From Macrostomum hystrix (lineage: Eukaryota; Platyhelminthes; Macrostomidae): a DNA stretch of 64,000 nt. The position numbers were made by a program, and so were the translations under genes. The stretch spans positions 7,603,501-7,667,500 of the forward strand of contig CATNEN010000029.1 of NCBI GenBank assembly GCA_950097015.1, read 5' to 3'. The notes under the pieces were generated by a model. It worked only from the letters and a program-made list of their open reading frames with translations. It ran no database searches and was not told the origin of the DNA. Shown here in pieces: positions 22,060 through 33,500 of the stretch. Position 1 is the stretch's first letter, and each line of letters opens with the position of its first letter.

Positions 22060-22890
22060 TCCATTTTCTTACAAGCACCGAGGGGAAGCAAAGCATGTGC
22101 AGTGTTCTTCTACTTTTATCATATTGAGCATGACTCAAACAATTATTCTTTAAAACATTCTGTTTGAAACAATCGGCCTCCTCTCCTCTTGAAACCAATG
22201 GCCTCCTTCCGTAGAGAAATTCCAACTCTGATATTTTCCTTCCAGTCCAGCTTCTCATTCTAAAAGTCCATGGTAGGGGAAGTGAAAAAATATTTTGTGA
22301 ACAGGACCTCGGGAAAAGACCCATTTGTAATTTGTTTTGTCATTGCCCTTGCTGCGCCGCGGAACAGCTGGTCAAGACAACTTAGCAGCATTGTTTGACT
22401 GCCACTTGGAATTTTTATTTTTAAGATTGGGTTTGTACGAGCAGGCCCAGGTCTCATCTAGTACGAGTATCACGATACACTCCAGAAAAGCTTAGCCCTC
22501 TCTTAAAAAAAAACCTCTGAAGAAGCTGCTCGGCTATTACCACCTTGCATGTCGCCAATGCCTTGTGGTCATCCATGAGATGGTGCGGCACCCATAAAGT
22601 CTTGGGTGAGGATGCAATGTGCACTTGCACCCCAACTGCTCAGCCATCTCTTCACAGGTCTAACAGCAATCAATTTTCAAAAGACGCTGAATCAATTCAA
22701 CCTTTGATTCCAAATGCGCCTCTTTGGGTCTCCCAGACCACGGATCATCTTAGATGTTCAACCATATATTCTTGAACCAAATATACCAGTTGTATGTACA
22801 GCTCTTTGACTCTTAGCATATGCCCCATAAGCCTGCTGTAGCTGCTGATGAACTTCAGCTGCTGGCACACCACCAAGACACTCCATCTAG
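22060..22890 (-). pseudogene. decayed mariner-like transposase
   Basis: Read on the minus strand across shifting frames, typical mariner blocks appear in order: AAEVHQQLQQAYGAYAKSQ (helix-turn-helix region), SGRPK-like GDPKR, EEMAEQLGC, WVPHHLMDDHKALATCKV (the WVPH signature), then LDETWACSYKPNLKNKNSKW around the first catalytic Asp, and a weak KRRG segment. Stops and frame changes interrupt it at several places, so it is a relic of a Tc1/mariner element. Inverted repeat ends were not found. Confidence 0.8.
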
Positions 22891-23067
22891 ATTTAAGAGC
22901 ACCGTTGCAAGTTAGATAAAATCTCTGTTTTTCTAAGCCGCTAAATCACTAAGTCACTATATGTCACTAAGTGTGGTCTAGTGGGCAGAATTTTTATAAG
23001 AAATTCATATTGTTAACCTGGCCTTGAATCATTGCAGCCTAATGCCAGGCTAACACGCAAGCATCAA

Positions 23068-24586
23068 ATGTCGCCAGTGCTCAGTGCCTGCATGTACGCT
23101 CTATTCTCATTCTTAATGGTCATTGCCAACAAGCTGTTACTAACTTCCTATCTATTCCCATCGCCTGCCTTCCTATGCCTGACCCAAGTCAGCTCCACCT
23201 GTTTAATACTGTTGATTGCTCGCGCTGTTGGCTTCATTCAATTTGGCGTCTCGCTATCCGATGCAGCTAGCATATTTCCTTTGCCAATTTTCTTCTTTGG
23301 TAATCTAGTGTTTGGACTGTCCGGTACTCAGGTGAGATCAATCATCGATGCTTTGGACGTAATGGTTCTGGATTAGAAATATTTGCTTCTAATAGCTTTT
23401 AGGTCAATTAGCTCATGCTTTCTTAATTCTCTCTTTTTTCAGTCTAAATTTCAGACCCCAAATATAAAACTGAAATGAAACCAAAATAAGGAATCAGTTA
23501 CATAATAATAACAACAGTTAATAACAAAAATACTTTTTTCTTACAAGTGCAGAAAGCATCGTTTATATGCAGGAGGGCTGTAGATGCTGGTACAGCTTGG
23601 TGATTCTGCCCATTCCTCTTATACCTGAGCACACATACGACCACTGATTTGTACACACAGGTGTGCACATCTGCCTTGGCTTCGCTTTAGGGTAGGCCGG
23701 CCCTCAAAGGGCATAAATTTCAAGCCTTCAGCGCCCCAAATGGATTCGAGCTAATTGGACATTAGTGAAAGCGGCAAGCGCGTTAATCGTTCTGCCACAC
23801 ACCCTCGTAACTACTCCATTCTACTCTAGAGTCTGTGTTGGATTCCCATAATAATTCTCCCATAGTCCTATTTCCATGTCTCTATGCCACAGTGTCTCCA
23901 GCTGTTTCCGACCAATTTAGATCGTCAGCCTTCCAATGTTCACCGTGCTGCGGCGCCTGTGCATCCTGGTGACATTCTTAGGCGAGCTGGTATTCCTGCA
24001 GCGTCGCGGCGATACCAGAGGCGTCGGCCTTGCCGTCTTCCTCATGCTGTTAGGCGCTTGCATTGCCGCAGTGAATGATTTGACCTTTGATCTGGTCGGC
24101 TACGCATTTCTAACCTTGAACAACCTCTTCACAGCCGCCTACGGCATTGTGATCAAGCTCAAGACTGGCAATCTGAGCGGCCTGTCCAAGTACGCCATTC
24201 TCTATCACTGCTGCTCGGCCGCCATACTGCCCTGTCTGGCGCTTAATTTCTTCACTGGCGAATTTGGCCGCATTGCCGACTACCGCGGCTGGGGCCTGCC
24301 AACAGTCTGGGCATTGTTCTGCACTAGCAACCTGTTGCAGCTGTTCCTACTGTACAGCACCATCCACTGCACCGCTAGCAATGGCCCGCTAACTACCACA
24401 GTCATTGGCGTGCTGAAGAATGTAGCCGTCACCTATCTTGGCATGTTTATTGGACACGACTATGTGTTCAACCTGCACAACTTCATGGGCCTGAATATTA
24501 GTACTCTGGGCGGCGTGCTGTACACTTATGTCACTTTCGGAGCTCGCAAGCCTGAGCCTCAGAAGGGCACCGTTATTGCGCCCTAG
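23068..24586 (+). CDS. SLC35D: SLC35D-type nucleotide-sugar transporter
   Basis: Family members exchange UDP-glucuronate, UDP-N-acetylglucosamine or related sugars for UMP across ER/Golgi membranes. Exon 1 (about 23038-23331, after ATTGCAG) ends LSGTQ before GTGAGA. Exon 2 is 23921-24586. The join is phase 0, giving 309 residues from ATG 23068 (MSPVLSACMYALFSFL). Family motifs: NKLLLTSYLFPSPAFLCLTQ, FPLPIFFFGNLVFGLSGTQ, SLPMFTVLRRLCIL, AAVNDLTFDLVGYAFLTLNN, LTTTVIGVLKNVAVTYLGM and NFMGLNISTLGGVLYTYVTF. Around nine to ten hydrophobic helices are visible. It is somewhat shorter than human SLC35D1/D2 at the N-terminus; the frame opens upstream to the acceptor, so a short 5' exon may be missing. 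The exact substrate cannot be told. The intron carries a reversed SINE B. Confidence 0.93.
23566..23806 (-). repeat. SINE family B, reversed copy in SLC35D intron
   Basis: The reverse complement of the family: GCAGGAGGGCTG (tail side), CTGAGCACACATACG, GGCCCTCAAAGGGCATAAAT, and the tRNA-like head ending near 23806. Diverged relative to 51305-51644. Confidence 0.75.
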
Positions 24587-24929
24587 TCTGATGGCTTGGA
24601 CCTCATACCTGCGAGCCCCACAACCTATCGACTTGATTCCTCCTCATCCGTGACTGTCATCTGTCTTAGACTAAAAGCCAAGTTTATCCTGTTTCTGTGC
24701 TTTCTTATGATCATGATTATGAAGTTAACTTCTGTGCATGCGCGCCAACCTTATTTTTTAAATGCTCTTGTTACTTTCTTTGCTTATGCTTCTGACTGTC
24801 ATCTGCAGTTCTGTCAAACCCTGTCACTTGAGAATCCTAGAGTTTGGCAAATTTAACACAGGACCGCGGGAGCGGGAAAAATGCGACCCCTAGACCGCTT
24901 CCCAACTCTTCCCAATAGCACCTCTCTTA

Positions 24930-25165
24930 TTTCTTCCCTGTCTCATCTCTCCCGTTTGTCATCTCTCCCCAGTCTTGTCTCTCCCCAGTCTCGTCTCTCC
25001 CCTGTCTCATCCCTCCCCAGTCTCATATCTGCCCTGTCTCATCTCTCCCGTTTGTCATCTCTCCCCAGTCTTGTCTCTCCCCAGTCTCGTCTCTCCCCTG
25101 TCTCATCCCTCCCCAGTCTCATATCTCCCCTGTCTCATCTCTCCCATTTGTCATCTCTCCCCTGT
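24930..25165 (+). repeat. satellite array of the TCTCATCTCTCCC family
   Basis: Irregular units based on CCTGTCTCATCTCTCCC with CAGTCTTGTCTCTCCC and CGTTTGTCATCTC variants. Related in sequence to the core of the hAT MITE but with no MITE ends around it. Lies 350 bases past the SLC35D stop. Confidence 0.85.
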
Positions 25166-25202
25166 TTGCCTTGCTTTGTATTGTTTTGCTACTTTTGGTC
25201 CA

Positions 25203-25978
25203 CATTCATCAGAATGTTACACATTTATCAGAATGATACACATTTATCAGAATGATACACATTTATCAGAATGTTACACATTTGTCAGAATGTTACACAT
25301 TTATCAGAATGATACACATTTATCAGAATGATACACATTTATCAGAATGATACACATTTATCAGAATGATACACATTTATCAGAATGATACACATTTATC
25401 AGAATGATACACATTTATCAGAATGATACAGAATGATACACATTTATCAGAATGATACAGAATGATACACATTAATCAGAATGATACACATTTGTCAGAA
25501 TGATACACATTTATCAGAATGATACACATTTATCAGAATGATACACATTTATCAGAATGATACACATTTATCAGAATGATACACATTTATCAGAATGATA
25601 CACATTTATCAGAATGATACACATTTATCAGAATGTTACACATTTGTCAGAATGTTACACATTTATCAGAATGATACACATTTATCAGAATGATACACAT
25701 TTATCAGAATGATACACATTTATCAGAATGATACACATTTATCAGAATGATACACATTTATCAGAATGATACACATTTATCAGAATGATAGAATGATACA
25801 CATTTATCAGAATGATACAGAATGATACACATTAATCAGAATGATACACATTTGTCAGAATGATACACATTTATCAGAATGATACACATTTATCAGAATG
25901 ATACACATTTATCAGAATGATACACATTTATCAGAATGATACACATTCATCAGAATGTTACAAATTTATCAGAATGTT
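25203..25978 (+). repeat. 19-bp satellite array
   Basis: About 40 units of ACACATTTATCAGAATGAT, with GTTACAC and short deletion variants (GATACAGAATGATAC). The deletion variants recur about 365 bases apart, suggesting a block duplication within the array. Confidence 0.95.
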
Positions 25979-26511
25979 AGTTATTCTGTTGATCATTCTT
26001 TTGTTTTTTCTTTTCTTGCAATCTTGAGGTCAAATTTTGACTCTACTTAATTTAGTAGTCTATATAGAAAATTGCGATTATGCTTCACTAGAAACTTTTT
26101 GTGCCAAAATTGAAAGTCTATTTTTGTGCTGTATATCCATTGATTTCTGGTTCTATAGACCTATTGTATTCTATGACTGCTGTTTTTGTACGATAGATTA
26201 CCAATTACTATATAATAGAGTAATATTGCTTTTTAAGTCCTAATGCTATAATGCATTTCTGTGTCTCTGTTCTTGCTTAACTAAGCTATAAATACACACG
26301 AACAAAGACGAATTATGGTATGAGTATTATCTAAACAACTGACATAGCATCATATTTCTATTATGTTTTATATGTATCAAGATTAGTTCCGTTGATTTCT
26401 TTAAGGAAACTTCCCAAATAAACCTTCTGTAGTAGAATTCAGAATTCATCTCTTTGGCAAGCTTTTCCACACCAAACTCAAAACTTTTTTCTCCAGTGCC
26501 TCATTTCTTAC
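25979..26511. other. AT-rich spacer
   Basis: Nothing recognisable. No conserved ORF, RNA gene or transposon end. Confidence 0.4.
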
Positions 26512-26790
26512 CTACTTTATCTCTCCAGTGCGTCAGTTCTCACCTGTCTTATCTCCCCAGTGCCTCATTTCTTACCTATCTTATCTCTCCAGTGCGTCAG
26601 TCCTCACCTGTCTTATCTCCCCAGTGCCTCATTTCTTGCCTACCTTATCTCTCCAGTGCGTCAGTTCTCACCTGTCTTATCTCCCCAGTGCCTCATTTCT
26701 TGCCTACCTTATCTCCCCAGTGCCTCATTTCTTACCTATCTTATCTCTCCAGTGCGTCAGTTCTCACCTGTCTTATCTCTCTCGTATCGT
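26512..26790 (+). repeat. ~32/64-bp satellite array
   Basis: Alternating half-units CCAGTGCCTCATTTCTTACC and CCAGTGCGTCAGTTCTCACC, each followed by a TTATCTC-type pyrimidine stretch. About nine half-units form a two-part higher-order repeat. Open frames through it are artefacts. Confidence 0.85.
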
Positions 26791-27576
26791 TCGTTCTAAG
26801 TTTGTCTCTCTCCAATCACCTGTCCCCTCATCTCTTCTTGGTTTAATTTTTCCTGTCAGCTCTCCCTATTCTATTTTTCTCTTTCTCTAAATTAAATTAT
26901 CACTTCGGCCAATTATTCCGACTACATAAATGGCTTGCCGACCCCCAATGCCGATCTAGATTCAGTAGGAGAATCGACTCAATTTACTTGAGTTAAGTAC
27001 GCTCAGTACACTTTTTTAGCTCAAATTATACGTAAAAGCTTGGCGTTTTCTGTTTTAATTCCTGAGCAAGTCTGCCAGTCTATATGAGTGTGGCTTTTTG
27101 CAAACTAGCCGTTGTCTATCAGCCGCTGTCCTGTAGGATAAGCGCATTGCTAGGAATACAATTTGCAACAGCTGCCGCCGCCCATCCGTTGCGCGTCTTT
27201 GTTTCATTTCTGTCTTTGTTCCAGTCCATAGCAGCCAGAAGACACATTTCCCAACCACCGCGACCCCAACGCATTCAAACAGTGTTTCACTCAGCTCTGC
27301 CCGGTTGATTAATTGATACAAAGTACCCTCATGTGTTTGAGCTGTCAAGGCTGTCCTGACAGTTCCGTGTGTGTGTGGGTGTTTTTTCTCACTGAACGCA
27401 GCACGCGGCGCCATGCAGCATTTTGTTCCACACCCGCTCAGCTCGGCATCTCATTGGCCGCATTCTCTGGCTGGCTATACGTATTGACCAATCCTTCTGT
27501 CTTCTCTGTTCATCCTCGTTTAGTTTTAAACATGCACTCCATGTCGGAAGACAATTGTTAGACATAATTCATTGCT
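26791..27576. other. upstream region of the anosmin-like gene
   Basis: Unique sequence directly before the signal-peptide exon. It probably holds the promoter and 5' UTR, but no TATA box or initiator could be singled out. The minus-strand ORF 27055-27414 has no recognisable domain. Confidence 0.4.
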
Positions 27577-30500
27577 ATGAAAGGCGTGTCTTCAACCAGC
27601 CCGACAGTCGGTGTAGTTGCTGCAGTCGCAGCTGCACTGTTTGTCAACGCTGCCATCGCTCACGGGGCCTGGCGGCATGAGTTCACTCTTCTGCAAGCCC
27701 AAGTAGCTGCCCATTGTCTGGCCAATTTCTCGCTAGCTGCGTCTAGAGGGCATCAGGTGAGCATCCTAAGAGTAGTTTGGACTCAACGGGTTAATCAAAA
27801 GAGCGCTTGGCTACCGAAGTACCAAGTTCCTTCCGTTCAGTTCATTAGTAAAATTGGGAAAGCCTGATAGTGTGTTAGCGTTCTTAGAATTTTTCTCTGG
27901 CAGCGGCTGCGACAGTCGGGACTTGTATAGCCAGCCAGAACTCTGCTTGGCTTCCAGGAATCCCCAATTTGAAAGTACTGTCTACTCTAAAGGATCCTCA
28001 ATCTGAACTGTCTACTTAAAGGATCCTCAATCTGAACTGTCTACTCTAAGGATCCTCAATCTGAACTGTCTACTCTAAGGATCCTCAATCTGAACTGTCT
28101 ACTCTAAGGATCCTCAATCTGAACTGTCTACTCTAAGCACCCTCAATCTGAACTGTCTACTCTAAGGATCCTCAATCTGAACTGTCTACTCTAAGCACCC
28201 TCAATCTGAACTGTCTACTCTAAGGATCCTCAGTCTAAACTGTCTACTCTAAGGATTCTCAATCTAAACTGTCTACTTAAAGGATCCTCAGTCTGAACTG
28301 TCAACTTAAAGGATTCTCAATCTAAACTGTCTACTCTAAGGATCCTCAGTCTGAACTGTCTACTCTAAGGATTCTCAATCTAAACTGTCTACTTAAAGGA
28401 TCCTCAGTCTGAACTGTCTACTCTAAGGATCCTCAGTCTGAACTGTCTACTTAAAGGATCCTCAGTCTGAACTGTCAACTTAAAGGATTCTCAATCTAAA
28501 CTGTCTACTCTAAGGATCCTCAGTCTGAACTGTCTACTCTAAGGATTCTCAATCTAAACTGTCTACTTAAAGGATCCTCAGTCTGAACTGTCTACTCTAA
28601 GGATCCTCAGTCTGAACTGTCTACTTAAAGGATCCTCAGTCTGAACTGTCAACTTAAAGGATTCTCAATCTAAACTGTCTACTCTAAGGATCCTCAGTCT
28701 GAACTGTCTACTCTAAGGATTCTCAATCTAAACTGTCTACTTAAAGGATCCTCAGTCTGAACTGTCTACTCTAAGGATTCTCAATCTAAACTGTCTACTT
28801 AAAGGATCCTCAGTCTGAACTGTCTACTCTAAGGATCCTCAATCTGAACTGTCTACTCTAAGGATTCTCAATCTAAACTGTCTACTTAAAGGATCCTCAG
28901 TCTGAACTGTCTACTCTAAGGATTCTCAATCTAAACTGTCTACTTAAAGGATCCTCAGTCTGAACTGTCAACTTAAAGGATTCTCATTCTAAACTGTCTA
29001 CTCTAAGGATCCTCAGTCTGAACTGTCTACTCTAAGGATTCTCAATCTAAACTGTCTACTTAAAGGATCCTCAGTCTGAACTGTCTACTCTAAGGATCCT
29101 CAGTCTGAACTGTCTACTTAAAGGATCCTCAGTCTGAACTGTCAACTTAAAGGATTCTCAATCTAAACTGTCTACTCTAAGGATCCTCAGTCTGAACTGT
29201 CTACTCTAAGGATTCTCAATCTAAACTGTCTACTTAAAGGATCCTCAGTCTGAACTGTCTACTCTAAGGATTCTCAATCTAAACTGTCTACTTAAAGGAT
29301 CCTCAGTCTGAACTGTCTACTCTAAGGATCCTCAATCTGAACTGTCTACTCTAAGGATTCTCAATCTAAACTGTCTACTTAAAGGATCCTCAGTCTGAAC
29401 TGTCTACTCTAAGGATTCTCAATCTAAACTGTCTACTTAAAGGATCCTCAATCTGAACTGTCTACTCTAAGGATCCTCAATCTGAACTGTCTACTCTAAG
29501 GATTCTCAATCTAAACTGTCTACTTAAAGGATCCTCAGTCTGAACTGTCTACTCTAAGCACCCTCAATCTAAACTGTCTACTATAAGCGATTAGCGAATA
29601 AGCGATTAGCGGATAAGCGATTAGCGGATATGCGATTAGCGGATTAGCGATTAGCGGATAAGCGATTAGCGAATTAGCGATTAGCGGATAAGCGATTAGC
29701 GGATAAGCGATTAGCGGATAAGCGATTAGCGGATAAGCGATTAGCGGATAAGCGATTAGCGGATAAGCGATTAGCGGATTAGCGATTAGCGGATAAGCGA
29801 TTAGAGGAAAAGCGATTAGCGGATAAGCGATTAGCGGATAAGCGATTAGCGGAAAAGCGATTAGCGGATAAGCGATTAGCGAATAAGCGATTAGCGAATA
29901 AGCGATTAGCGGATAAGCGATTAGCGGATAAGCGATTAGCGGATAAGCGATTAGCGGATAAGCGATTAGCGGATAAGCGATTAGCGGATAAGCGATTAGC
30001 GGATTAGCGATTAGCGGATAAGCGATTAGAGGAAAAGCGATTAGCGGATAAGCGATTAGCGGATAAGCGATTAGCGGATAAGCGATTAGCGGATAAGCGA
30101 TTAGCGGATAAGCGATTAGCGGATAAGCGATTATCGGATGATAAACGGACAAGCGATTCGCCAATAAAACAGATTAGCTTATAAATGACAAAATGTATTT
30201 ATTTTGCAAACTCTGACGACAGCCTGAACTGTGTAAAGATTGATCTGTAGAAAAAAGACATTTTGCCGAAAGAATGGGTGATTATTTATATCATGGAACA
30301 TTGTGACGCGGCAGAAGTTAGCATTTATTAGCTTGATTAATTGCATCATCAAGCAATAAGTGGCAATATAGCTGGATAAAGCCGGTGGTTAAAACGGTAC
30401 TTTAGTGGAATGATTCAGCAGCGCAAATAGTTTGCTATAAGTCACAAAGCATCAGTCACAGCGGTTGCAATAACTATCACATTCTGTGTCGCATGCGGAG

Positions 30501-33500
30501 CCCTAATATGCTTAAAGAACAGTTTACTTTTTCATGAAAGGATAACTTCCCTCGTGTATCCAATAAGTTGGGGGTCGGTCCTGTTTACACTTGGGTCCTG
30601 TGGTGCAGCTTCAACCCTTTTAAGTTCTATACAATCTCTATCCTTACCGGGTGCACAGAAATTGCTTCTGGCAGCGCGCAGATGGCCATCTTGCTTGCGC
30701 CACCGGTGCAAGAAAGATGTCTAAACAAAATCAGCGATCGAGGCGATATTGCTGCGCGAAAAAGTGCCGGATAGTGGACGCTAAAAAATGTGTTGTTATA
30801 CTTTTAACACACCACGACGCTCTTGGGAATAAAGATATTGCCGGCGGGTCTCTACCGGCGTATAGCTTTGCGCTTCTCCCGCATGCAATGATGGCTCTTA
30901 GCTCGCTTGGGAGCGACTGCAAGCAGCTGGGATTGATTTGTCATGCCCTGGTTCGTGCCTTGCAAACTGAATAACTGCAGTTGCTGCGGCTGCAATCGCC
31001 AAGCGATCCTAGACGAACAAACTGCTTTTGCTGAAACATAATTGACAGATTAAGATAGTTATTTGTGCGTTTGCACTTTTCCCATGCACCCACCCCATCG
31101 GTTTTTTATCTCCGGTAGTATCAGGATCTCCACGGTCTAGCTCATGCAACGAAATGCATTCTTTCTCCGTTTAAATCCTTCTCTCCAACAGTCGATGCCT
31201 ATGGCCAAATCCTCTCGTAAAGAACGCCAATATTTTCTCTTCCCACTTTAGTCTATGGCCATCCACCGAAGCAAGACATTTAGTCGTAGGTTACAGTTTA
31301 GGTCATGGTGATCTAGATCTACAGGACATAGGACAAGATACACAATATATAGGACACAAGCCTGCATTTTAGAGTGCAATGAGCACATTCGTCTTGTTTG
31401 AGACAATTATCAGACTAATTTTGATTTCAGGTTGCCAGCCAAATATCTTCCACAGTCGACCTGTTCAACAGATGCCGCCAGGACCAACATTGTGGTGCAG
31501 TGAGTTACAAAGATAATCCAGCCGTATGAGGCAATAAATAAAAGGAGCGAATTAGTGAACTGGGATTCCGTAAATTGGGATTCTATCAGCGGCAGTTTTG
31601 TGAAAGAGACCGGGATGATGTGAATAGGGATATTTTAAGATGCATTCTGAGATTCTTGAATCTTAATCCAATATAATTTCAGAATCCTGAAAACAGATCA
31701 TAATTTTATTGCACTGACACGGCTATGACTCACACCAGTTACTTAATCTATCCTATAGGTCTGAAAGTTTGTTTTACTAAAGTGGCATGAATCAGCGTAT
31801 TCGAGATTTTACATGCCGCTTCTAGCTAATCCTACAATGCGCCAACCTCCGCTAACCCCAGTCAGACTGGACGCCCGTGACGGAGCCGATAGATTCCAAT
31901 TTTATCGGTTCTTATATAAACCGAAATACTCGAGCCGCAGTTTCCGCCAAGTTCGCCAGGGGCCGGTGTCTTTCAGTCGAGACTGCGAGACCCCCGGGCT
32001 GACTCAGCCAACGGAGATGATTGAGCGCCCATTGGCAACCTATCCCAGAATCCTTGATGTCGCTTTTATTTCCCCATTTCATCCCAAATGCCGCCATCCA
32101 AGGATGAGTCGCCTTCGCTTCACATTAGTGCTCACAAGCCTTGAGCCAGGCAAAAAAGGCAACAGCGGCAGCGGCGGCGGCAAGAAACAATATGATGAAG
32201 CTTTAGTATTGAGCGTCTGTGAGAATCTGGGAAGGAATGAGTCACATGACTCTTGTGTGCATCTCCTGGTAGCAAGAAGAACGAAGGGCTAAGCCTATGC
32301 TGCTCAGATTGATATTGTCTGAAGTGTGTATCTCGGGCCAGCCAGTCATGCAATTTTTGCAACGTTTCCCTTTTCTTGAGTCGATTGCGTCATTCTTTTA
32401 GATTGCCTTTTCTCCTCAGACCTACTCACCCGGCCCACCCACCAATCCATCTATCCTAGTGCTGGAACGCATCGCTCTGGGATCCGCGAGAGACCAAACA
32501 CTGCGAGGGACTGTGCACCGTGAGTTAGCTGCGGGCTCTCAATTTGTATTTTTTCAGCTTGATCCTCCAGTGCGTCATTCTCCCAAGATCCTCCAGTGCG
32601 TCATTGTCCCAAGATCCTCCAGTTCCTTATTGTCCCAAGATCCTCCAGTTCCTTATTGTCCCAAGATCCTCCAGTTTTCTTATTGTCCCAAGATCCTCCA
32701 GTTCCTTATTGTCCCAAGATCCTCCAGTTCCTCATTGTCCCAAGATCCTCCAGTTCCTCATTGTCCCAAGATCCTCCAGTTCCTTATTGTCCCAAGATCC
32801 TCCAGTACGTCCCTCTCCCATCATCTCTAATGATGATTGGTTTTCAGAATTTATCAGGCTGCACGCTAGCCTGCCATCATCTGTCCAGTCTTTACCGAGC
32901 GGCACAACAGTCTCTGCAGATGAATCCCCCGGTGAAGCTTAACCTTCCGCCGCCTCCGATTGTGCTGGTACGCGATGGTCAGCTGATATTCGACGGTATT
33001 GTCTGGCCAAGGCCCGACCAGCCGCCGCTGGTTCTGACTGTGCAAGCTCGCTATGATTTTCCTGTCGGTGAAGTCGACGCCGCTGCGGCCGAGTCCAACT
33101 GGCGCAACCTGACCTTGCTGGCCGGCGCACCCGGCCCCGTCCGCTTAGAAGAGCCCCGACCGGGGCATCGGTATCAATTCCGGGCGGCCGCTGTTGTCTC
33201 CGAATGGCAGCAGAGGCTATGGACCTGCGTCTCGAGCCGCTGATCCTGCTGCCTCTGCGTCAACCACCAACACTGCCGGCGCCACGTCCGCCGGCTGTCC
33301 GGTTAAACGTCGGTCCGTCGAAATTCGATGAAGTTTCCGGGCTGGTCGAGCGTCGTCGTTTGGTGGTCGTTGATTTTGAGCGGCGACAGCGGAGTAGCTG
33401 CAGAGTTTCAGGTGCGAAAGAAATTATATTAAACCCAGTTGCGCCAGCGGCTCTCCAAAGGCTGCAAAGTTCAGTCAACGAAATGATCTGGGGATGCCGC

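Noticed and set aside
29535-30164. 209-codon minus-strand ORF of LIAYP repeats
   Set aside because: A 15-bp satellite gives a stop-free frame automatically, and it lies inside an intron of a plus-strand gene.
30651-30974. Cys/Lys-rich ORF as the missing WAP or a THAP exon
   Set aside because: The cysteine spacing fits neither domain, and it lies upstream of the N-terminal cysteine exon.
31813-32292. 159-codon plus-strand ORF within the anosmin intron
   Set aside because: No recognisable domain, and the composition is not clearly coding.
32413-32521. Candidate anosmin exon between CCTCAG and GTGAGT
   Set aside because: No cysteines or FN3 signature, and its exit phase does not match the next exon.
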